A DNA stretch of 64,000 nucleotides from JBBQNJ01 sp038329845 (GCA_038329845.1 JBBQNJ010000005.1:1-64000); one strand, 5' to 3'. Counted from the first letter of the stretch, positions 17,411-27,046 are shown. Numbers and translations are program-made. Notes: generated from the letters alone by a model not told the origin.

Positions 17411-18172
17411 ATGCTGGCCATGTCCGAAACCCAATCCAATCCCTCGGCGGAGACGAGCCTGGCAACCGGCTCGCCCGAACCGTCGCGCGGCGATCTCTCG
17501 CGGCTGCATCACATGTCCACCACCGCCGGGCTCACGGGCAACGACTACGTCGCGGTCAATCCTCTGGCCGTGGCGTCAGTGCTGCTGGGATTGGGTAGCG
17601 CCTTGTCCCTTTTGAGCGAGATTTTCCTTATTCTCACCGTCGCCGGCGTCATTGTCGGGATCGCGGCGCTTCGCCAGATCGCCGGCAGCAACGGAACGCA
17701 GACCGGTCGCGGCCTGGCTTGGGGAGGGATGTTCCTGTGCCTGCTGCTGGCCGGGACGGTCGGCACGCGCCAGGTGATGGCCGCGCAGCGGCTGACCCGC
17801 GACAAACAGCAGATCGACGATCTGATGGGCAAGTTGAACGCGGCGATTCAATCGCACAATTACGACGCGGCATACGCGCTGTTCAGCAAGGGGTTTCGCG
17901 AGCGGACTTTGCCGAAGGATTTCGTCGAGCGCTGGAAATTCATCGAAAGCCTACCGAATTACGGCGGAATCAAGCAGTTGACGTGGAACCGCCTGCTGGA
18001 GGTAATGACGGACGACACCGGGCGGGTCCGGCGTGCAATCACGATGATGCAAGTCCATTTCAACAGTGTCTCGACCGACTCGGCGCAGACGATGCAATTA
18101 GTGGATGAGGGCGGGACCGGACAATGGCGGATCGACGATCTGCCCTTCCTCAACCCGCCGCCGGGGCCTTGA
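17411..18172 (+). CDS. membrane protein with DUF4190-like helices and a C-terminal soluble domain
   Basis: 253-aa protein. Residues about 50-125 form two or three TM helices in the DUF4190 style (NPLAVASVLLGLGSALSLL, VIVGIAALRQIAGSNGTQTG with the typical GRGLAWGG). The C-terminal ~120 residues form a soluble domain whose start DDLMGKLNAAIQSHNYDAAY resembles DUF3887/DUF4878-type NTF2-like domains. Probably an extracytoplasmic domain tethered to the membrane. A second in-frame ATG at 17420 (MSETQ) is equally likely. Function unknown. Confidence 0.7.
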   Translation: MLAMSETQSNPSAETSLATGSPEPSRGDLSRLHHMSTTAGLTGNDYVAVNPLAVASVLLGLGSALSLLSEIFLILTVAGVIVGIAALRQIAGSNGTQTGRGLAWGGMFLCLLLAGTVGTRQVMAAQRLTRDKQQIDDLMGKLNAAIQSHNYDAAYALFSKGFRERTLPKDFVERWKFIESLPNYGGIKQLTWNRLLEVMTDDTGRVRRAITMMQVHFNSVSTDSAQTMQLVDEGGTGQWRIDDLPFLNPPPGP

Positions 18173-18342
18173 GGGATAGCCGGTGGAGGGATGCAAGAAA
18201 GAATTCTCTCGCCACGACGCCACGACGCCAGAACATGCGTTTTTCTCTCGTCAGAGCCTCTTTTTCTTTCATTGCGTCGTTGCGAGAGAATAACTCCGAT
18301 CTTTTGTCGCGAGCGAAGGATTCCGGGAAGAGGACCGATTGC

Positions 18343-19323
18343 ATGATCATCACACGCAGTCCGCTGCGGATCAGTTTGGGGGGCGGGGGAACCGACCTGC
18401 CCAGCTATTATCGCAAGCACAGCGGATTTCTGATCGCCGCCGCGATCGACAAGTACGTCTACATCACGCTGCACCAGACGTTCGTGAAAGAACTGATCGT
18501 CAAGTATTCGCGGCTCGAGCGCGTGTCCTCATCCGATGAATTGCAGCATCCGATCATCCGCGAGGCGATGAAACTCGTCGGGGTCGGCGGGGAATACCTC
18601 GAGATGACGAGCATGGCCGACATTCCCGCCGGAACCGGCCTGGGATCCAGCGGATCGTTCACCACGGCACTGCTCAAAGCGTTGCACGCGCATCAGAAGA
18701 ACCTGATCCACCCGCGCGAGCTGGCCGAGCAGGCCTGTCACGTCGAGATTGACCTGCTGGGCGAGCCGATCGGCAAGCAGGACCAGTATATCGCGGCCTA
18801 CGGCGGCCTGACCTGCTTCCAGTTCCTGCCCAACGGTACGGTCGAGGCGGCGCCGCTGAAGATCAGCACCGAGACCCTCTACGACCTGGAGGACAACCTG
18901 CTGCTGTTTTTCACCGGTTACAGCCGAAGTGCTGGCAGCATCCTCAAGGAGCAGGACGACAAGAGCCGCGGTTCGGATAAGCAGATGGTGGACAACCTGC
19001 ATTTTGTGAAGGACCTGGGGTATCAGTCCAAAGAGGCACTGGAGAGCGGCGATTTGCCCCGATTCGCCGAGTTGATGAAGGTCCACTGGGAATACAAAAA
19101 GCAGCGCAGCGGCGCCATGAGCAACCCCACGATCGATGAGTGGTACGCCCACGCGATGAACAGCGGCGCACTCGGCGGCAAGCTGATCGGGGCTGGCGGC
19201 GGGGGCTTTCTGATGTTCTACGCCCAGGACAAGACGCGCCTGCGCCACGCCATGGCCGACACCCCCTTGCGCGAAGTCCGCTTCCGCTTCGACTTCGAGG
19301 GAACCAAGGTCGTTATTCAATAG
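18343..19323 (+). CDS. hddA: GHMP kinase, D-glycero-alpha-D-manno-heptose 7-phosphate kinase-like
   Basis: ATP-dependent sugar-phosphate kinase of 326 aa. The N-terminus MIITRSPLRISLGGGGTDLP is diagnostic of the HddA-like GHMP branch; the ATP loop is PAGTGLGSSGSFTTALL, and the third GHMP motif is GGKLIGAGGGGFL. HddA phosphorylates D,D-heptose 7-phosphate at C1 on the route to GDP-heptose for S-layer glycans or LPS. No other heptose gene (gmhA, hddC, gmhB) is adjacent. AGAGGA precedes the ATG. The frame is open upstream to 18124 but without homology. The substrate is inferred from the family. Confidence 0.85.
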   Translation: MIITRSPLRISLGGGGTDLPSYYRKHSGFLIAAAIDKYVYITLHQTFVKELIVKYSRLERVSSSDELQHPIIREAMKLVGVGGEYLEMTSMADIPAGTGLGSSGSFTTALLKALHAHQKNLIHPRELAEQACHVEIDLLGEPIGKQDQYIAAYGGLTCFQFLPNGTVEAAPLKISTETLYDLEDNLLLFFTGYSRSAGSILKEQDDKSRGSDKQMVDNLHFVKDLGYQSKEALESGDLPRFAELMKVHWEYKKQRSGAMSNPTIDEWYAHAMNSGALGGKLIGAGGGGFLMFYAQDKTRLRHAMADTPLREVRFRFDFEGTKVVIQ

Positions 19324-19455
19324 TGCGATCCGCCACGGCGCGTCGGTCGCGCGTGGAATACCGCACCGCATGGATGTGACGCACGGGCGGGTTCTTGCGT
19401 GCGCTAGGGGACGGGGGCGACAATGCCCCGCATCCACCCCGAGGAGCGCCAACCA

Positions 19456-21183
19456 ATGTCCAGGCAGATCGAATCGCTCGAGTCCCGCAGGTTGCTCGCC
19501 GGCATCCAGGGAACCGTGTTCGAGGATGTCTACAACCCCCTGGCGTTCGACGCCGAGGAGGCGGGCATTCCCGGGTTCACCGTCGAACTGTTGGACGCCC
19601 AGGATCGCCTGCTGGCGTTCAAAACCAGCGGGTTCGACGCCGACGGGAACGGGACCATCGACGACCACGAACGCGGTGCCTATCGGTTCACCGGCCTGGC
19701 GCCGGGCGACTATCGCGTGCGCATCTCCGACCTGGCCCTGTGGAATGAAACGAGGTTGGTCGCGGACGTACCGTCGCTACAAGGGTCGGCGATCGTCGAT
19801 TTCCCGGTGCAACCGGCGCACGGATACGACTGGGGTGACCTGTGGCCGGACACCTACCTCACCACTCGCGCCTCGGTCGGGGCGCGGGCGCTGATCGATC
19901 CGTCGGGATCGTGGCTGGGCACGATCGCCCCCGACGCCGAGGACAACGGTCGCGCGGTGATCCTGATGAGCGGCGACGATCACCACAACGTCGATGACGA
20001 GGACGCCTTGGTGGCGCCGATCCTGGTTCCGGGCCGGACGATCACCTTGTCGATTCCCTGCCACGTCGGTGCCGGGCGGACGTTGCACGGCAAGGGGTGG
20101 ATCGACTTCGACGGCAACGACCGTCTCGACGCGAATGAGGCGGCTCTGGACTGGACGATCGCCAACCCGGGCCCCGCGGGGCAGGATGTGATCGCCTTCG
20201 TCCAGGTCCAGACCCCCGCCGACGCCGTCTCCGGCTCCACCGGATTGCGCCTGCGGGTCGCCGACCAACCCATCGAGTCGCCTTGGGGACTGTCGATGTC
20301 CGGCGAGGTCGAGGATTACTTGGTGACCGTCGGTGGTCCGGCCGGGGCCGCGTCGGTCGGCGTCTGGCGCGATGGGACGTGGTATATGGACGTCAACAAC
20401 GACCGCGTTTGGGATCCCGCCGGCGGGGATTTCAGCCTGCTCCTCGGACGCGCCGGGGACATTCCCGTCACCGGCGATTTCAACGGCGACGGCTACACCG
20501 ACCAAGGCGTCTACCGCGACGGAAACTTCATCCTGCTCAACACCCCGTCCCTGGACGTGGCGTGGAACCAACTCTTTCCGTTCGGACTCCCCGGCGACCG
20601 ACCGGTCGTCGGCGACTGGAACGGGGACGGCGTGGACGACCTGGGCATCGTCCGCGGGGCCCAGTTCTGCCTGGACACCAACGGCAACATGCGATTCGAT
20701 CCCCCGGGCTCGACCAACCCTGACCGCGGGTTCACCTTCGGATTCCCCGGCGACGAACCCATCGCCGGGGATTGGCTCAACGACGGCATCGACTCGGTGG
20801 GCATCTTCCGTCAGGCGATCTTCGCCACCGACAGCAATGATTCGTTATCCTTCAACCCCGTCGGCGACATTGGCTGGGTTTACGGCTTGGCCCAGGACCG
20901 CGGCGTGGTCGGGGATTTCAACGGCGATGGGCGCACCGAAAGCGGCGTGTTCCGCCGGGGGCATTGGTCCTTGGACGCCGGGGGGACGCCGACCGACCCG
21001 GGCGACGACATCGGCTTCGATTTCGGACTGCCCAGCGACACTCCCGTCATCGGGCGATGGCTGAGGATGAACGCCGGACTCCACGCCGCCCCGATCACGA
21101 TTTCCCCGCGTCCAACGAGCCTGTCCGGTGCGGCACCCGATGTGTGGCGTTTGGCCACCGACCCGGACGAAGAGGCCGGATGA
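19456..21183 (+). CDS. LEPRxLL-type exported protein with SdrD-B-like, GEVED and FG-GAP-like repeats
   Basis: Large extracellular or cell-surface protein (575 aa). The N-terminus has the planctomycete export/anchor motif (ESLESRRLLAG, residues 6-16). An SdrD B-like Ig domain follows (about 17-115: GTVFEDVYNP, GIPGFTVELLD), then a GEVED-type domain ending SGEVEDYLVTV near residue 283, then about six FG-GAP/VCBS-like units (GDFNGDGYTDQGVYR, GDWNGDGVDDLGIV, GDWLNDGIDSVGIF, GDFNGDGRTESGVFR) likely to bind calcium. GAGGAG lies 9 bases before the ATG at 19456, so this start is preferred over 19423. Such proteins are typically surface or matrix components; a precise role cannot be given. Confidence 0.85.
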   Translation: MSRQIESLESRRLLAGIQGTVFEDVYNPLAFDAEEAGIPGFTVELLDAQDRLLAFKTSGFDADGNGTIDDHERGAYRFTGLAPGDYRVRISDLALWNETRLVADVPSLQGSAIVDFPVQPAHGYDWGDLWPDTYLTTRASVGARALIDPSGSWLGTIAPDAEDNGRAVILMSGDDHHNVDDEDALVAPILVPGRTITLSIPCHVGAGRTLHGKGWIDFDGNDRLDANEAALDWTIANPGPAGQDVIAFVQVQTPADAVSGSTGLRLRVADQPIESPWGLSMSGEVEDYLVTVGGPAGAASVGVWRDGTWYMDVNNDRVWDPAGGDFSLLLGRAGDIPVTGDFNGDGYTDQGVYRDGNFILLNTPSLDVAWNQLFPFGLPGDRPVVGDWNGDGVDDLGIVRGAQFCLDTNGNMRFDPPGSTNPDRGFTFGFPGDEPIAGDWLNDGIDSVGIFRQAIFATDSNDSLSFNPVGDIGWVYGLAQDRGVVGDFNGDGRTESGVFRRGHWSLDAGGTPTDPGDDIGFDFGLPSDTPVIGRWLRMNAGLHAAPITISPRPTSLSGAAPDVWRLATDPDEEAG

Positions 21184-21225
21184 GCCGCCCGCGCCGACGG
21201 GCGGGCGGCGCGGTATCCTTCGGCC

Positions 21226-22320
21226 ATGATCGGCGTGGGACTCATCGGGACCGGGCAGATCGCCTTGCAGAACCACGTGCCGGGGCTGCGCCTATGCGCC
21301 CAGGCCCGCCTCGCCGGGCTTTGCGATGCAAATCCCTCTGTTCTGCAAAGTGCTTCGCGGGCGACTGGGGTGTCGGCCGTTTTCCTCGACTACCGCCAGA
21401 TGCTCGAGCGCGATGACATCCATGCCGTGATCGTCGCCACGCCCAATCACACCCACGCCCGCATCGTCATGGACGCCGCCGCCCGCGGCAAGCATGTCCT
21501 GTGCGAAAAACCCCTGGCGCTGTCGCTGGACGAGGCCGTCGCCATGTGGAACGCCTGCCGGGGCGCCACCGTGCGACACATGACGGCCTTCACCTATCGC
21601 TTCGTCCCGGCGATGCGCTGGATGGCTCGGCGGATCAGCAATGGCGACATCGGCCGGCCATGGCATTTCCGCGCCCAGCGGTTCCAGGACTGGGCCGATC
21701 GACCGCTCGGCTGGCGACAGCGGCGCGACCTGGCCGGCTCGGGCGAACTGGGCGACATGCTCTCGCATCGCATCGACTTCGGACATCTGCTCATCGGACC
21801 GATCCGCCGCCTCGTCGCCGACACCCAGCGTATCTTCGATCAGCGCGGCGGGGCCCCGTCGGATCTCGAGGACTGGGTGGCGATGCTCGCCCGCTTTGAA
21901 TCGGGCGCTACGGGCGTGTTCGAGAGCGCCAAGACGGCCACCGGATGCGGCGAAAGCTGGCGCAGTCACGATCACTGCGAAGTCAACGGCGAATCGGGAA
22001 CCCTGGTCTACCGGATGCAGAATCCCAATGAGATTTTCGAGGGCCGCACCGGCGCGAGCGAACTGCGCGCCGTGCAGGTTCCGCGCGAGATGTTGGTCTG
22101 GCCGGGATCTCACCGCGATCCCGCCGACGGCGATCCCCGCATCGCTTTCCGGTATGATCAGGCGGCGGAATTCATCAACGCCGTTCTGGAACAACGGCCC
22201 TGCGTTCCCTCATTGCTCGAGGGGGTGCGGGTCCAGGCGGTGATGCAATCGGCGTTGCGATCGGCCGAGCGTGGGGCATGGGTCGATGTCCCCTCGATCG
22301 ACGATGAGGAGCGAACATGA
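21226..22320 (+). CDS. Gfo/Idh/MocA-family oxidoreductase
   Basis: NAD(P)-dependent sugar or polyol dehydrogenase, 364 aa. The N-terminal Rossmann fold shows VGLIGTGQIALQNHVPGL; the conserved CEKPLALS (EKP lysine) follows ATPNHTHARIVMDAA. The C-terminal half is the usual alpha/beta dimerisation and substrate domain. Its stop overlaps the next gene's start by four bases (ATGA), so it is translated together with the SDR. The pair probably acts on one sugar-like substrate, but which one is not deducible. Confidence 0.92.
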   Translation: MIGVGLIGTGQIALQNHVPGLRLCAQARLAGLCDANPSVLQSASRATGVSAVFLDYRQMLERDDIHAVIVATPNHTHARIVMDAAARGKHVLCEKPLALSLDEAVAMWNACRGATVRHMTAFTYRFVPAMRWMARRISNGDIGRPWHFRAQRFQDWADRPLGWRQRRDLAGSGELGDMLSHRIDFGHLLIGPIRRLVADTQRIFDQRGGAPSDLEDWVAMLARFESGATGVFESAKTATGCGESWRSHDHCEVNGESGTLVYRMQNPNEIFEGRTGASELRAVQVPREMLVWPGSHRDPADGDPRIAFRYDQAAEFINAVLEQRPCVPSLLEGVRVQAVMQSALRSAERGAWVDVPSIDDEERT

Positions 22321-23021
22321 GTACTGCGGTGGTGACGGGCGCGGGCAGCGGCGTGGGCCGGGCGGTGGCGGTCGCGTTGGCCCGCGAGGGTTGGAACGTG
22401 GCGCTGGTGTCGCGTACCGAGTCGGCCCTGCGCCAGACGGCGGCTCTGTGTCCGGACGCCACCCGCGTCCTGGTCGCGCCGTGCGATGTGTCCGATGCCG
22501 AAGCCGCCGCCCGCATGATGGCGCATGTCCTGGAGACCTTTGGCGAGGTGCAGGCGCTGGTCAATGCCGCCGGAACCAATGCTCCGCGCCGGAGCCTGTC
22601 GCAGGTCAGCCTCGATAGCTATTACGAAATCGTCGCGGCCAATCTGCATGGGAGCTTTCACTGCGTCCAGGCGCTGCTGCCGCATATGCGCCAGCATCGC
22701 CGCGGAACGATCGTCAACGTGGTGTCGATCGCCGGTCGTCAGGCCAGCAGCCTGTCCGGCGTCGCATACGTCGTGTCGAAGTTTGGCCAGGCCGGTTTGA
22801 CGCAGTCGATCAACGCCGAAGAACGAGTCAACGGCATCCGCGCCTGCTCGGTCTTCCCCGGCGACATCAACACCCCGCTGCTGGAAAAGCGTCCCTCGCC
22901 GCCCGCCGAGGACAAACGCCGATGCATGTTGCAAGCAGAAGATGTGGCCGAATGTGTGCTGTTGGCCATCCACCTTCCCCCGCGGGCCGTCGTGGAAGAG
23001 ATCGTCGTCACGCCGCAATGA
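22317..23021 (+). CDS. short-chain dehydrogenase/reductase
   Basis: NAD(P)-dependent oxidoreductase of 234 aa. TGAGSGVGRAVA is the cofactor loop; VNAAGTN is the NAG motif; catalytic Ser lies in VVSIAGRQASSLSG and the YxxxK pair in AYVVSKFG (Tyr, Lys). The length is standard for a classical SDR. It overlaps the upstream Gfo/Idh/MocA gene by ATGA. Confidence 0.93.
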   Translation: MSTAVVTGAGSGVGRAVAVALAREGWNVALVSRTESALRQTAALCPDATRVLVAPCDVSDAEAAARMMAHVLETFGEVQALVNAAGTNAPRRSLSQVSLDSYYEIVAANLHGSFHCVQALLPHMRQHRRGTIVNVVSIAGRQASSLSGVAYVVSKFGQAGLTQSINAEERVNGIRACSVFPGDINTPLLEKRPSPPAEDKRRCMLQAEDVAECVLLAIHLPPRAVVEEIVVTPQ

Positions 23022-23107
23022 TCGCGGCAGGCGATTGCAGGCCCGGGCGATGGCCTGCGTATGATCGGGGGGAGGGGGCGTACGGACTCGATGAGGACTC
23101 AAAAACC

Positions 23108-23878
23108 ATGACCTATTGGATCGCGCGAATCGCAATCGTGATGTTCAGTTTGACTCTCCCGGCGGCGGGGCGGGCCGCGGCGCTGCCGGAGAATGCCTCG
23201 GTCGATCAGGCCCTCGACGCTTTGCATGAGGTGGGAGTGAATCTCAAGGGGTTCACCGCCGAGGTGCGCCTGAGCGAAGTCGATCCGCTCAGCGGGGATG
23301 AGTTTTCCCGCCCCGGCCGCGTCTGGTATCAGAGCCTGGGCGAAGGTGCCTCGCGCATGCGCGTGGTCTTCGATCAAAAAGAGCAGGGCGGGAAAATCCT
23401 GCCGCAGAAGATCGAATACAAGCTCGAGAACGGCTGGCTGATCGACCGCGACTATCGTCGTAAACTCGAGGTGAATCGCCAAGTGCTTCGGCCGGGCGAA
23501 AAGATCAATCTTCTCAAACTCGGCGAAGGGCCATTTCCCCTGCCGATCGGCCAGCCGCGCGACGAGGTGAAAAAGCTGTTCGAGGTCGCGTCCGGCAAGC
23601 CCATCGACGGCGAAACGCCGCCGTCCGACACGGTGCATATCGCCCTGGCGCCCCGGCCCGGTACGCCGTTCGCCAAGAAGTTCGCGGTGATTGATGTATG
23701 GGTTGATCGCCCGGGGCACATGCCGCGCCGGATCGAAGTGGTCGAGAAAAGCGGCACCATCCGGACCACCGACCTGACGAATGTGCGACTGAATCCGTCG
23801 ATGAGCGATGACGATTTCAAACTGCCCGCGATCGACAAGGAATGGACGCGCCACGATGAGCCTTACGCCGGTGAGTAA
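23108..23878 (+). CDS. LolA-like periplasmic protein
   Basis: 256-aa exported protein. The signal peptide is residues 1-22 (hydrophobic IARIAIVMFSLTLPAAG, cleavage near GRAAA). The remainder has the alternating strands of a LolA/LppX-type half-barrel: GFTAEVRLSEVDPL, RVWYQSLGEG, KIEYKLENGWLIDRDY, HIALAPRPGT, VWVDRPGHMPRRIEVVEKSG. LolA shuttles lipoproteins to the outer membrane, but planctomycetes carry several such paralogues with unknown cargo. The 3' end overlaps the nucleoside hydrolase gene by 23 bp, implying coupling. Confidence 0.75.
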   Translation: MTYWIARIAIVMFSLTLPAAGRAAALPENASVDQALDALHEVGVNLKGFTAEVRLSEVDPLSGDEFSRPGRVWYQSLGEGASRMRVVFDQKEQGGKILPQKIEYKLENGWLIDRDYRRKLEVNRQVLRPGEKINLLKLGEGPFPLPIGQPRDEVKKLFEVASGKPIDGETPPSDTVHIALAPRPGTPFAKKFAVIDVWVDRPGHMPRRIEVVEKSGTIRTTDLTNVRLNPSMSDDDFKLPAIDKEWTRHDEPYAGE

Positions 23879-24920
23879 TTCCCCCGCCCGGCTGGCGTTT
23901 TTGGCGATCATCCTGCTGGCGACGAAGACCCCCATGGCCGCTGAAGCGACCCCCCACATCCTCTTCGATACCGACATGGCCAGCGACTGCGATGACGCCG
24001 CGGCCCTGGGCCTGCTGCACGTCCTGGCCGATCGCGGCGAGTGTGAAATCCTCGCCACTCTGGTCAGTTCCAAGCACCCGTTCTCGGCGCCCGCGGTCAG
24101 CGCCATCAACGCCTTCTATGGCCGGGGCAATTTGCCGATCGGCGTGCCCAAGGGGCCGGGAGTGGATATCCACTCGAAATACGCCCGCGCCGTAGCCGAG
24201 GCATTTGGCGGCGCGATTAAGAGCGACGCCGATGCGCCCGATGCGGTCGAGGTGATGCGCCGGGTGCTTGAATCGCAGCCGGATTCGAGCGTCACCCTCG
24301 TGACGGTGGGATACTTGACAAACGTCGCCGGTCTGCTTGATTCGGCGGCCCGCGACGGCTCGCTATCTGGCATGGACCTCGCTCGCCGGAAGGTGTCGCG
24401 CTGGATCTGCATGGGGGGCAACTTCATCGGCTCGCCCGCCCGCGACCGTTTCGATGCCAAGGGAAAGCTCGACAACGTCAACTTCACGCGCGATGCGAAG
24501 TCGACCTTGCGGGCGATTGATCGCTGGCCGGGCCCGATCGTGTTCGTGGGGCGCGAGGTGGCTAGCGTTCCCAGCGGCGTGGCGATCGGTGCCGGCTTCA
24601 CCGCCTTGCCCGAACATCACCCCGTCCGCGCCGCCTACGCCCACTATTTCGGCGGGGTGCCCAAGAACCGCCACGTGGCCGACCCCGCGACGGTGTTGTA
24701 CGCCGTTCGCGGCCTGCGCGATTACTGGGACATCGAGCCTCGCGGCGACATCGACCTGCAGCCCGACATGCAGTTCCGGTGGCGCTACGATCGCCCCCCG
24801 TATTACCCCCGAGCCTACCTGCTAAAAAAGCGCGACGCCGCCGGAGTCCCCAACGACCGACACATCGAGCGAACGCTCGAGGAACTGATCGTTTCCCCGC
24901 CCCAAGCCGCCCCGCGCTGA
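23856..24920 (+). CDS. nucleoside hydrolase-like protein, exported
   Basis: 354-aa protein of the inosine/uridine-preferring nucleoside hydrolase superfamily, which cleaves N-glycosidic bonds using Ca2+. The diagnostic N-terminal motif is ILFDTDMASDCDDAAALG, and the second Asp-rich landmark is in the VTVGYLTNVAGLL/WICMGGNF region. A signal peptide precedes it (about 1-28, PMAAEA), so it acts outside the cytoplasm. The ATG at 23856 lies inside the upstream gene. The final residues run into a spacer of dispersed repeats. Confidence 0.88.
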   Translation: MSLTPVSNSPARLAFLAIILLATKTPMAAEATPHILFDTDMASDCDDAAALGLLHVLADRGECEILATLVSSKHPFSAPAVSAINAFYGRGNLPIGVPKGPGVDIHSKYARAVAEAFGGAIKSDADAPDAVEVMRRVLESQPDSSVTLVTVGYLTNVAGLLDSAARDGSLSGMDLARRKVSRWICMGGNFIGSPARDRFDAKGKLDNVNFTRDAKSTLRAIDRWPGPIVFVGREVASVPSGVAIGAGFTALPEHHPVRAAYAHYFGGVPKNRHVADPATVLYAVRGLRDYWDIEPRGDIDLQPDMQFRWRYDRPPYYPRAYLLKKRDAAGVPNDRHIERTLEELIVSPPQAAPR

Positions 24921-24931
24921 GCTTTCTCCTG

Positions 24932-25117
24932 GGGTGCAGGCTTCCAGCCCGCGGGCATTTGCCGGGAACATTCTGGATGTTCCGTTCGCCCCTTCGTTGG
25001 GGTACAGGCTTCCAGCCTGCCGGCATCTGCCGGGAACATTGTCGATGCCCCCTTCCTATTGTGGTGCGGGCTTCCAGCCTGCATGCATTCAGGCAGGCAC
25101 GAAGCTGAATGTCGGCT
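24932..25117. repeat. three tandem copies of a composite dispersed repeat
   Basis: Three successive ~62-67-bp units, each starting with a variant of GGTGCAGGCTTCCAGCCTGC (24934, about 25001, about 25062), the first two followed by GCCGGGAACATTCTGGATGTTCC-like sequence. The same two half-motifs occur separately elsewhere in the window (near 11050, 27361, 61487 and 61530). It lies between the nucleoside hydrolase gene and ftsY. Confidence 0.75.
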
Positions 25118-25180
25118 CCCTGGCTTGGGCGCAGGGCGGATCATCGAAAACCGCTCCATCACCCCGTAGAATCGCCCGCT

Positions 25181-26128
25181 ATGGGATTTTTCTCCAAGAC
25201 GATCGACAAGCTCAAGGGGGCACTGCGCAAAACCGCCGCGATCATGACGACCGACGTGCGGACGCTGTTCGTACCCGGGCGTCAGATCAACGATGAGTTT
25301 CTGCTGGAAATGGAGCAGCGGCTGATCCGCTCGGACATGGGGGTGCGCAACGTCACGCGGATGGTCGATGCCGTGCGCGATCGTTGGCGGCTGGGAAAAA
25401 TTCGCAACGGCGCCGAAGCCCAGGCCATCGTCCGCGAGCAAATCGTGCAGGGGTGGGGCGATCCTGCGACGCGTGAACTGCTCCTGGCGGCGTCCGGGCC
25501 GACCGTGATCCTCGTGGCCGGGATCAACGGCGCCGGAAAAACCACCTCGATCGCCAAGCTGGCGTGGCTGTTGAAAACGCAGCTCGGCAAGAAGGTGATG
25601 GTCTGCGCCAGCGACACGTTCCGCGCTGCGGCGGTGGATCAATTGACCATCTGGGCCGATCGCGTCGGCGTTGACATCGTCAAGCACAAGATGGGCGCCG
25701 ATCCGGCCGCCGTCGCGTATGACGCATGTGAAGCCGCCAAGCGCCGCGGCATCGAGGTGCTGATCGTGGACACCGCCGGTCGGCTTCACACTCAGGATCA
25801 TCTCATGCGCGAACTGACGAAAATCCGCGACGTGGTGGCCAAGCGGATCGACGGCGCCCCGCACGAAGTGTTGCTGGTTCTCGATGCCACCAGTGGACAA
25901 AACGCCATCCAGCAGGCCCGCAATTTCGGTCAGGCGATCGGGATCACCGGGCTGATCCTCGCCAAGCTCGACGGCACCGCCAAGGGCGGCGTCGTCGTCG
26001 CCATCAAGGATGAGTTGAATATCCCTGTGAAGTTCATCGGCCTGGGCGAAACCCCCCAGGACATCGAAACGTTCGATCCCGAGCGGTTCGCCGACGCCCT
26101 GTTCGGCACCGCCCAGCCCGCCGCCTGA
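25181..26128 (+). CDS. ftsY: signal recognition particle receptor
   Basis: SRP-receptor GTPase that docks SRP-ribosome complexes at the membrane (315 aa). It lacks the long acidic A domain and starts directly with a short amphipathic helix (MGFFSKTIDKLKGALRKT) and the N domain. G-domain motifs: G1 GINGAGKTT (114-122), G2 DTFRAAAVDQL, G3 DTAGRLH, G4 and closing loop AKLDGTAKGG, and GLGETPQD. The frame is open from 25109, but the ATG at 25181 is the homologous start. The matching SRP RNA is at 43318 in this window; ffh is not present. Confidence 0.96.
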   Translation: MGFFSKTIDKLKGALRKTAAIMTTDVRTLFVPGRQINDEFLLEMEQRLIRSDMGVRNVTRMVDAVRDRWRLGKIRNGAEAQAIVREQIVQGWGDPATRELLLAASGPTVILVAGINGAGKTTSIAKLAWLLKTQLGKKVMVCASDTFRAAAVDQLTIWADRVGVDIVKHKMGADPAAVAYDACEAAKRRGIEVLIVDTAGRLHTQDHLMRELTKIRDVVAKRIDGAPHEVLLVLDATSGQNAIQQARNFGQAIGITGLILAKLDGTAKGGVVVAIKDELNIPVKFIGLGETPQDIETFDPERFADALFGTAQPAA

Positions 26129-26290
26129 TACCTTCGATCCGCCGACGCCTATCGATCTCAAACTTCGGGTCTCGAATTTCAGGATTGGAATGTGAGGTCA
26201 GACCGAACCCCTGGCTTCAATAAGCGGATCAATTGGAGAATCCTCCCCGCCGAGGGCTTTGCACCGCAAAGTCACGCCCGCAGCATTCGC

Positions 26291-27046
26291 TCAACTCGCC
26301 GCCTGACGCATCTGGTTCACGCATTCAGTCAGCGCCGGCACCGGGTTCTCCGGATTCGCCTCGTATTCGATCACCGCCATCCCGCTGAAACCGGTGTCAT
26401 CCAGCGATTTGACGAAGGCCGGAAGATCGAGATTGCCCGTCCCCACGACGACATCGCTCCACTGCGCGCGGCGGTCGAAGGTGAAATCCTTGTAATGTAC
26501 GCCGTAAATCCGGCCCTTAAACCGGTCGGTCACCCACTTGATCGGATCGCCCTGCGGGCCGATCTGCATGCACCAGGCCGTGTCGATATTCACCCCGATC
26601 GAATCGCCGCCCAGTTTCAGCAGGTGTTCGATGACATCCGGCGAGCCGCCGAACATGTAGCCGCCGTGGCAGTGGATGCCGATGCGGATCCCGAACTCCT
26701 TGCCCAGCGCCGCGGTCTTAAGCACCGCGTCTTGGAAGCTATCCACCTTGAAATGCGCCGAAATATGCTTGCACCCTGCGATCTTGGCGCACTCGAACCA
26801 TTTGCGCTCGACATCGGTCTTGCCGATGAACGTCTGCACCCCCAGCGACACGATCGAGACTCCGGCGTCGGCGTAGATTTTCACCACGTCCTTGAACGCC
26901 TCGGGTTGATTGAAGTCGGCATGCACGCCGCACAGTTCGATCGACTTGACCCCGATCTTTCGCACCAGTTCGGCGACCGTCTTGTTGTCCTTGAAACTGC
27001 GAAAACAGTAGCTTTGCACCCCGAAGTTCATCGCGGCGGAACTCAT
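26291..27046 (-). CDS. sugar phosphate isomerase/epimerase (xylose isomerase-like TIM barrel)
   Basis: 251-aa AP-endonuclease-2/xylose-isomerase-like TIM barrel. Conserved features: FGVQSYCFRSF strand 1, SIELCGVHADF, a metal-binding HCHGG (IGIHCHGGYMF), NIDTAWCMQ, YGVHYKDFTF and the final glutamate in MAVIEYEANPE. These match the IolE/YcjR-type epimerases common beside Gfo/Idh/MocA enzymes, though none is adjacent here. AAAGGA lies 9 bases before the ATG. The sugar is unknown. Confidence 0.9.
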   Translation of the reverse strand: MSSAAMNFGVQSYCFRSFKDNKTVAELVRKIGVKSIELCGVHADFNQPEAFKDVVKIYADAGVSIVSLGVQTFIGKTDVERKWFECAKIAGCKHISAHFKVDSFQDAVLKTAALGKEFGIRIGIHCHGGYMFGGSPDVIEHLLKLGGDSIGVNIDTAWCMQIGPQGDPIKWVTDRFKGRIYGVHYKDFTFDRRAQWSDVVVGTGNLDLPAFVKSLDDTGFSGMAVIEYEANPENPVPALTECVNQMRQAAS

